Origin: Cesiribacter andamanensis AMV16
Lineage (GTDB): Bacteria > Bacteroidota > Bacteroidia > Cytophagales > Cyclobacteriaceae
DNA: 64,000 bases
NCBI RefSeq assembly: GCF_000348925.1
Contig: NZ_AODQ01000003.1
Location: forward strand, 1-64,000
Direction: 5' to 3'
Below the pieces are notes generated by a model, which saw nothing but the letters and a program-made list of their open reading frames with translations, was not told where the DNA came from and made no database searches. Shown here piece after piece: positions 58,614 through 64,000 of this stretch (position 1 is the stretch's first letter; each line of letters opens with the position of its first letter). The translations under genes and the position numbers were made by a program.

Positions 58614-58751
58614 GTAGGGGCAGACCTGCGTGTCTGCCCTCATATAATGTGTCTTCCCTACGCATATTTACTCCTGGGCATTATGAAAGTGGCAAATCGG
58701 GCATAGCGATAAACCCATTAGAATAGGGCAGATGGGTAGGTCTGCCCCTAC
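58614..58751. repeat. REP-like inverted repeat in the spacer before the PorE-like gene
   Basis: gtaggggcagacctgcgtgt... (58614-58640) and its inverted counterpart 58725-58751 match at 14 outer and 8 inner positions, with a diverged centre. Each arm also contains a short palindrome (gggcagac/gtctgccc type). The rest of the spacer to 59093 carries no recognised gene. It looks like a dispersed palindromic repeat. Confidence 0.6.
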
Positions 58752-59093
58752 CATCGCCTCTTGCAGAAGCTGCAATTCGCGGTGGGTTCTATGAGAGGTA
58801 AGATAATGCGGGTATTTTCTGATTAATGGCTGGAAGGAGTAAATCCTCTACTGGAATGGCTCAGTAAAAGGGGGTATTTACCCATTTTTGCAGGCATATT
58901 TAGATTCATTCCCATAAACCTTGCGGTTTGCCCGATGTGCGGAAGATATCCCAGAACCATAAAAAGTCTAGAAACGACCTTAAGGGGGGTGTTTGCCCCT
59001 TATCTTACATTTTCCAGCGCAGCCGTACGGCCATCTGGGTTATTGAAAAGCAAAATTCTGTGTATACTGTGTGCTGATCGATACAGTGAATCC

Positions 59094-61070
59094 ATGAACA
59101 TGCGTTTTTTATTCCTCCTGATGGGGATGCTGGCCCTAAGCGGTCTGGCACTGGGCCAAAACTTTGACAAATTTGTTGCCAAGGGAAGTGCTCATTATAG
59201 CCGCGGAGAGATCAACCAGTCCCTGGCCGCCTTTAAAGAGGCCGAAAAGCTGGAGCCAGGCAATGTGGAGCTGAACCTGCACATGGGCAAAGCCTATCTG
59301 CTGAGCGACTATAAGCACAAATCGCTGGAGTATCTGGTGAAGGTATACAAACTGGCCCCCACCCTGGAACCCCACATCCGCTACATGCTGGGCCTGGCCT
59401 GCCAGTACAATTATATGTTTTCCGATGCCATAGAGCACTATGAGGCCTATGCCAAACAGGCTGTACCCAATAAGCTGGACGTAACCCTCAAGATCCGCCA
59501 GTGCCAGTATGCCGATGAGGTACTGCAGCAGCCTGTGGCCGTTGATATCGAGAACCTGGGGCCCACGGTAAACTCCCCTGAGCATGAGTACTCGCCCATT
59601 ATCACCCCTAACCAGTCGGTGCTGGTATTTACCTCCCGACGGGACGGTTCTACCGGAGGCAAGAAAACGCAGGATAATGAAAACTTTGAGGATATCTACA
59701 TCAGCTACCGCCGGGGCGATACCTGGACCCCCCCAAAGCAGATCAGCAAAAATATCAACTTCGACTTCCACGATGCAGCCGCTGCCCTAACCACCAACGG
59801 GCGGGAGCTTTATCTCTATATTGAAGAAAACGGGGGTGATCTCTACCACTCCAGCTTCAACGGGCAGGAATGGAGCAAACCCAAAGCCCTGGGTGCACCC
59901 ATCAATACCCCCCACCATGAAACCTCCATTACGGTAACTAAAGATGGCAAGCGCATTTACTTTGCCAGTGACCGGCCGGGAGGCTTTGGCAACCTGGATA
60001 TTTACATGAGCGACCGCCAGAGCGATGGTAGCTGGGGTACACCCGTAAACATGGGCCCAACCGTAAATACCAGCGGCAATGAAGATTCTCCCTTCATCCA
60101 CCCCGACGGGCAAACCCTCTACTTTAGCTCCGATGGGCACCTTGGCCTGGGGGGCTATGATGTGTTCCGCAGCGAATGGACAGAAGGGGGCTGGCAGAAG
60201 CCGGTAAACATGGGCTATCCCATCAATACGCCGGATGATAACTTTCACTTCATCATGGCCGAAAATCGGGTACATGGCTACTATACTTCCGTACAGGAGG
60301 GGGGTGTTGGCAAAGCCGACATCTACCGGGTTACCTTCCTGGATGAAAAGATGAATGCGATATTGGCAGCCGACCGCAAGCGCCGGGAAGCCGAAGGCGC
60401 CAAAAAACAAAACTTACTGCAGCAAATTGCGCAGCAACAGCAGGTTGTGGTCTATGAAGGCATAGTACGTGGCTCCGATACCAATAAGCCCCTGCAGGCC
60501 ATCATTACGGCCATGCATTACCGCACCGGTGAGGTGGTGGCCAGAACGGAATCGGATGCGGCTGGCAACTACCGGCTGGAGATAACCGAAGCGGGCGACT
60601 ACGCCCTGAGCGTAGAGGCGCAGGGCTACCTGATCCTGTCCCGCACGCTGAAAATACCGGAGCAAAGTGGCAGCCTGGCCCGCACCGTGCCTCTTGCGCT
60701 GTCCATGAAGCCCATACAGGTGGGGATTTCTTCCATTATGGCCAACATCTTCTTTGATTTCGGGAAGGCAAGTCTCAGGACCGAGTCCATTGGAGAGTTG
60801 GAGCGAATCCGGGACTTTCTGCAAAACTCCCCCAAGATCAAGATCCAGATCAATGGCCATACCGATAACGTGGGCGACCCTACCTATAACAAGCAACTCT
60901 CCCTGAAGCGGGCCGAAGCGGTGATGAACTATCTGCTGCAAAATGGGGTAAGTGCCTCGCGCCTTACGGTTATGGGCTATGGCCAGGAGCGGCCCATTGT
61001 CTCTAATGACGATGAGGAGGGGGGCAGGGCCATGAACCGACGCACCGAAATAGAAGTAGTTTCCTATTAA
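59094..61070 (+). CDS. PorE-like protein: TPR, beta-propeller, carboxypeptidase-type domain, OmpA
   Basis: A 658-residue exported protein from the ATG at 59094, with a signal peptide (FLFLLMGMLALSGLALGQ). TPR repeats follow (about 20-150, SLAAFKEAEKLEPGNVELNL), then PD40/WD-like propeller blades (about 170-440, VLVFTSRRDGSTGGK and RIYFASDRPGGFGNLDIYMS). A carboxypeptidase-regulatory-like fold lies at about 470-560 (YEGIVRGSDTNKPLQAIITA). The C-terminal OmpA peptidoglycan-binding domain contains INGHTDNVGDPTYNKQLSLK. This is the domain order of PorE, which anchors T9SS to the cell wall, and the T9SS cargo at 48896 is consistent with that role. Paralogues with other roles exist. Confidence 0.88.
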   Translation: MNMRFLFLLMGMLALSGLALGQNFDKFVAKGSAHYSRGEINQSLAAFKEAEKLEPGNVELNLHMGKAYLLSDYKHKSLEYLVKVYKLAPTLEPHIRYMLGLACQYNYMFSDAIEHYEAYAKQAVPNKLDVTLKIRQCQYADEVLQQPVAVDIENLGPTVNSPEHEYSPIITPNQSVLVFTSRRDGSTGGKKTQDNENFEDIYISYRRGDTWTPPKQISKNINFDFHDAAAALTTNGRELYLYIEENGGDLYHSSFNGQEWSKPKALGAPINTPHHETSITVTKDGKRIYFASDRPGGFGNLDIYMSDRQSDGSWGTPVNMGPTVNTSGNEDSPFIHPDGQTLYFSSDGHLGLGGYDVFRSEWTEGGWQKPVNMGYPINTPDDNFHFIMAENRVHGYYTSVQEGGVGKADIYRVTFLDEKMNAILAADRKRREAEGAKKQNLLQQIAQQQQVVVYEGIVRGSDTNKPLQAIITAMHYRTGEVVARTESDAAGNYRLEITEAGDYALSVEAQGYLILSRTLKIPEQSGSLARTVPLALSMKPIQVGISSIMANIFFDFGKASLRTESIGELERIRDFLQNSPKIKIQINGHTDNVGDPTYNKQLSLKRAEAVMNYLLQNGVSASRLTVMGYGQERPIVSNDDEEGGRAMNRRTEIEVVSY

Positions 61071-61116
61071 CCAAAGCTGTAGCGCTGCGCTAGAATAATT
61101 TTCACATAAAAAAGCA

Positions 61117-61146
61117 GCCTTCCGGAGCGATCCGGAAGGCTTTTTT
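61117..61146 (+). terminator. Terminator of the PorE-like gene
   Basis: gccttccgga (61117-61126) pairs perfectly with tccggaaggc (61131-61140) around gcga, followed by six T. Confidence 0.92.
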
Positions 61147-61244
61147 AATTTCTGACAACAGAGGGGTAGCAGGGGGTGCCACGATCTGGCACGGTTTTTT
61201 CATCTGGGCTATCAAGACAATAGAACTTTAAACCGAACCGGATT

Positions 61245-61910
61245 ATGAAAAAGACTGCTTTATTTCTTTTTGCTGCGCTCTTTGTTTTTGCGCTGCAGTC
61301 TCAGGCACAGGTACGTGGGGGTATCCGCGCCGGACTTAACATGTCTACCTGGGGGGGCAATGCTGTAGAAAGCTTTTCAGAGATACTGAACACCACCGGT
61401 GTTATGCGTACCGAGATGCTTCCTTCCTTTCATGCAGGGGGCTATCTGCAGCTGCCACTTGGCTCGGCCGTTAGCCTGGAGCCCGGCCTGTACTACTCGG
61501 GCAAGGGCATGCAGGTAAACCAGACCTTTGCTACCGAAAGTATTTTTAAGCCACAGGTAAATGTGGTAAACCGGATGCACTACGTAGAAATGCCGGTGCT
61601 GCTACGCCTGCACCTGGGGCCCGGCTTTCAGCTCTATGGCGGCCCGCAGCTAAGTTACCTGGTCGATAATCAGGTGGAGGCAGAGGCAGGTGTTTTTGGC
61701 CTCTCCTATGAGCAGAACTGGTCGGCCGATCCCGGCTTTCGTAAGTTGGACTTCGGCCTGACCGGCGGCCTGGGCTATGAACTGCCCGGTGGCTTTAACC
61801 TGCAGGCCGGCTACGAATGGGGCCTGAGCAGCCTGGATGAAGGCCGCAGCAACATCGATGCCTTTAACCGGGTCATTAAAGTATCCATGGGCTATACCTT
61901 TGGGAAATAA
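61245..61910 (+). CDS. Porin-family outer-membrane beta-barrel protein
   Basis: This 221-residue protein has a signal peptide (MKKTALFLFAALFVFALQSQ) and a PorT/OMP_b-brl_2-type barrel. VRGGIRAGLNMSTWGGN is the typical first strand, followed by GGYLQLPLGSAVSLEPGLYY, YVEMPVLLRLHLGPGFQLYG with GPQLSYLV, and a final VIKVSMGYTFGK. It presumably forms an eight-stranded outer-membrane barrel. A cargo or partner is not evident. Confidence 0.88.
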   Translation: MKKTALFLFAALFVFALQSQAQVRGGIRAGLNMSTWGGNAVESFSEILNTTGVMRTEMLPSFHAGGYLQLPLGSAVSLEPGLYYSGKGMQVNQTFATESIFKPQVNVVNRMHYVEMPVLLRLHLGPGFQLYGGPQLSYLVDNQVEAEAGVFGLSYEQNWSADPGFRKLDFGLTGGLGYELPGGFNLQAGYEWGLSSLDEGRSNIDAFNRVIKVSMGYTFGK

Positions 61911-61935
61911 GGAGAGCAGCATACCCGCAGCTACC

Positions 61936-61980
61936 AACACACGAGTGCCCTGCCGCAGTTCGGCAGGGCACTCGTGTGTT
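61936..61980. terminator. Perfect 20-pair hairpin between convergent genes
   Basis: 61936-61955 is the exact reverse complement of 61961-61980, with a five-base loop (cagtt). It lies between two converging genes but has no T-run on either side, unlike other terminators here. It may be an unusual bidirectional terminator or a dispersed palindrome. Confidence 0.55.
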
Positions 61981-62002
61981 AGACATCTTGTTGCTCATGC
62001 GT

Positions 62003-63181
62003 TCAGGCAGCCTGGCGCTTGGCTCGCTCCCATACGGCCGACTGGCTGCCGTGCAGGTAGCGCCAGAAACCAGCATATACCGCATAGTTCATCATAAAAA
62101 AGTAATAGGGGATAAAGAAGGCTTTAAGCCGCAGCCGCCGGCTTTCCAGCACATAGCCCAGCAGGGCAGATGCATAGAAAAGCAACTGGCCGGCCAGCAG
62201 GAGCTGGTAGAAAAAGGATCCCTCCAGGGCAAGCGCCATATTGGTTACCAGCACTACCAGCAGGGCCATGGGAGCCAGGCTCCAGCGCAGTACCCGGTGC
62301 GATACATACTGAAAGCTAAGCCAGCCATAGCGGAAGGGGTTTAGCAGTGGTTTCAGCCGCACAATGGACTGAATGCCCCCGGCTGCAATGCGGATTTTGC
62401 GTTTGAGCTCTTCGCCGGAGTTGGCAGACGGCAGCTCCTCGGCGCAGGCGCCCGGCTCATACATGACCCGGTAGCCTTTCTGGGCAATACGCAGGGTCAG
62501 GAAAAAATCTTCAATGATGGTATCGCGCGGCACCTCTTCATACAGTTCGGTGCGAATGGCAAACAGTTCACCGGCAGCGCCCACCACCGTATGCAGCTCG
62601 GCATCCCAGCGTTTAAGGGTGCCCTCATAGCGCCAGTAAAAGCCCTCGCCGGCGCCGGCAGCAGCATCTTCTTCTTTGCTGATCACCCGCTTTTCACCGG
62701 CTACAGCCCCCACCTGCGGGTTGGTAAAGTGGCGCAGCATGTTGGTGATGGCATCAGGGTTCAGGATGGTGTTGGCATCAGTAAACACCACCATATCGGT
62801 ATCTACCAGCTGCATGGCCCGCTCTACAGCCGCCAGCTTGCCCTGCCGCTCGGGCCGGTGCAGGTGCTGGATCTGCGGAAAACGGGCCACAATCTCCGGT
62901 GTGCGGTCGCTGGAGCCATCGGTTACAAAAAGGTATTTGATGCGGTCTTCGGGATAGTGCAGAGTCAGTGAATTGAAGATCTTGGTCTGGATATCCTCTT
63001 CTTCATTGAAGGCAGCAACTAATAGCGTCACCGTAGGCCACTGCTCGGGATTTTGCGGGTTAGTCTTGCCTCTGAACACCCGTTTGATCCTAATGAGCGC
63101 CCAGAGTAAAAGTCCGTAGCCCAGATAGGAATAGAAGATAAGAAAGAGTGAGATCCAAAAAAGAATAGCAAGAATTTTCAT
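62003..63181 (-). CDS. Family-2 glycosyltransferase, membrane-bound
   Basis: A 392-residue processive-type glycosyltransferase from the ATG at 63181 (MKILAILFWISLFLIFYSYL), with a first helix followed by a GT-A domain. It shows VTLLVAAFNEEEDIQTKIFN, FVTDGSSDRTPEIVARFP (nucleotide-binding), VVFTDANTILNPDAI (a DxD-like site) and the acceptor motif EDFFLTLRIAQKGYR. A QxxRW-like motif (KRKIRIAAGGIQSI) is degenerate. Two to three C-terminal membrane helices follow. It probably makes an extracellular polysaccharide or lipid-linked sugar. Confidence 0.9.
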   Translation of the reverse strand: MKILAILFWISLFLIFYSYLGYGLLLWALIRIKRVFRGKTNPQNPEQWPTVTLLVAAFNEEEDIQTKIFNSLTLHYPEDRIKYLFVTDGSSDRTPEIVARFPQIQHLHRPERQGKLAAVERAMQLVDTDMVVFTDANTILNPDAITNMLRHFTNPQVGAVAGEKRVISKEEDAAAGAGEGFYWRYEGTLKRWDAELHTVVGAAGELFAIRTELYEEVPRDTIIEDFFLTLRIAQKGYRVMYEPGACAEELPSANSGEELKRKIRIAAGGIQSIVRLKPLLNPFRYGWLSFQYVSHRVLRWSLAPMALLVVLVTNMALALEGSFFYQLLLAGQLLFYASALLGYVLESRRLRLKAFFIPYYFFMMNYAVYAGFWRYLHGSQSAVWERAKRQAA

Positions 63182-63235
63182 GTCTGTTTGGTCGGCAGCG
63201 TATGCTAAGGAGTAAATAAAAAATAATATCAACAA

Positions 63236-64000
63236 GCTGTAAAATGCCCACTACCGGGTTCAAACGATCCGGCCGGGAACCTCTGGTGCCTTACTGCATA
63301 GCTATATACGGGAGCAGGGGGGGCAAAGGTTAGTTCAAACGCAGGTTTCCTGAAAGTTTTTCCGCTTCGATGGTGGCTAACCGTTAACCTACAGCATGAA
63401 GCTCGTGCGGGCTGATAGTTAGTGGGCCAGCAAATCTGTCCATCTGTTTATAAAGTAGCCTAACCGGTGGGCCACCGCATTAGTTTATATGTAGGATTGT
63501 AACCCCTTTGGGAGCTTTTTCGTACTCATTCTGGAGTGCAGGTACACAAAACATGGGCTTTTGGCCCGGTGCTTCCTATGGACAGGAGGCTGGCCGTACC
63601 TGCTGTGTAAAAATGCCGGGCAATGCGCCCTGCAATTTTTTAATGCAAAACAGGCAAGACGATATACTGGCAGAACTGAACATTTATACGTTATTATGGC
63701 CTTTTTTAACAACTACAGATCTCTGTTGTTCTGTAGATACCAATGCTCACCACCAGCTCAGGAGCAGGAACCCTTTTAATCCCTTGACAGCTTCTCACAC
63801 CTCTTCCAGTTCTGCTTTGCTTTTTAGCTGCTTATCAGCTGCTTGCTATGAGTGCACCAGCTGTTGCCCTGATGTTCTCTGAAGATACCTAAACATGAAA
63901 ACCAGAACCCTAACCCTTTTTTAACGATACTTTTTTAAAACGGCTAAAACAAAGCAAGTCCCCGGGCGTATAGCTGATTTGGCCTGTTCCCTGTTTAAGA
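63236..64000. other. Right-end region without recognised gene
   Basis: About 765 bases between the glycosyltransferase and the window edge. Several short open frames exist, but none has a recognisable domain, signal sequence or suitable start. At 63895 an ATG (MKTRTLTLF) looks like the first residues of a signal peptide. It meets a stop in a T-run at once, so it may be a frameshifted start of a gene that lies beyond the window. Confidence 0.4.

Noticed and set aside
63485-63882. Short open frames on both strands near the right end
   Set aside because: No domain, signal sequence or conserved context; composition and overlap on both strands suggest chance frames.

Overview
The window is a 64 kb chromosomal segment of a Bacteroidetes bacterium, most likely of the Cytophagales. 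The evidence is a protein with a type IX secretion (T9SS) C-terminal sorting domain, a PorE-like TPR/beta-propeller/OmpA protein, LVIVD-repeat lipoproteins, many small lipoproteins and outer-membrane barrels of Bacteroidetes type, and promoters of the form TTG-N18..20-TAnnTTTG. Base composition is moderately GC-rich, with clear AT-rich exceptions at about 22.75-23.1 kb and 57.8-58.6 kb. There is no prophage, no recognisable insertion-sequence transposase and no CRISPR array.

Left part (1-14.98 kb): the end of an FAD-dependent dehydrogenase, a CoA-binding protein, gyrB, a convergent polyphosphate pair (ppk1 and a short ppx), a three-gene surface operon (two LVIVD-type lipoproteins and a barrel), then metH behind a SAM-I riboswitch, followed by metF. 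metH and metF together make and use the methyl group for methionine. The spacer between them holds heptamer repeats and two palindromes.

Middle (15-32.3 kb): an AraC regulator with a membrane protein, a DbpA-type RNA helicase, and a lipoprotein/ECF sigma/anti-sigma operon whose last gene joins a cytoplasmic N-terminus and one membrane helix to a barrel-like C-terminus. Next come a Dabb protein, a MITE-like nested inverted repeat and a SET-domain protein. A leftward block follows: a gluconokinase/6-phosphogluconate dehydrogenase fusion, a GntP permease, the 5-oxoprolinase subunits PxpB, PxpC and PxpA, and an NRAMP-like transporter lacking the canonical metal ligands.

Right part (32.3-64 kb): cytosine deaminase, a secreted HExxH protein, an S41 protease, an aminotransferase, a ferric-reductase-like flavoprotein with a tiny membrane ORF, HMG-CoA lyase, dprA with a MerR regulator, GluQ-RS, pgk, a Sua5-type tRNA-modification enzyme, TPR lipoproteins, a T9SS cargo protein, a Ca2+/Na+ antiporter, a second DEAD-box helicase, TerC, rpsA, tRNA-Cys, a PorE-like protein, a porin and a family-2 glycosyltransferase.

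Nine genes carry one or two single-base frameshifts, many in or near short homopolymers. They are annotated as full-length genes spanning the shift, because sequencing error is more likely than nine independent pseudogenes.
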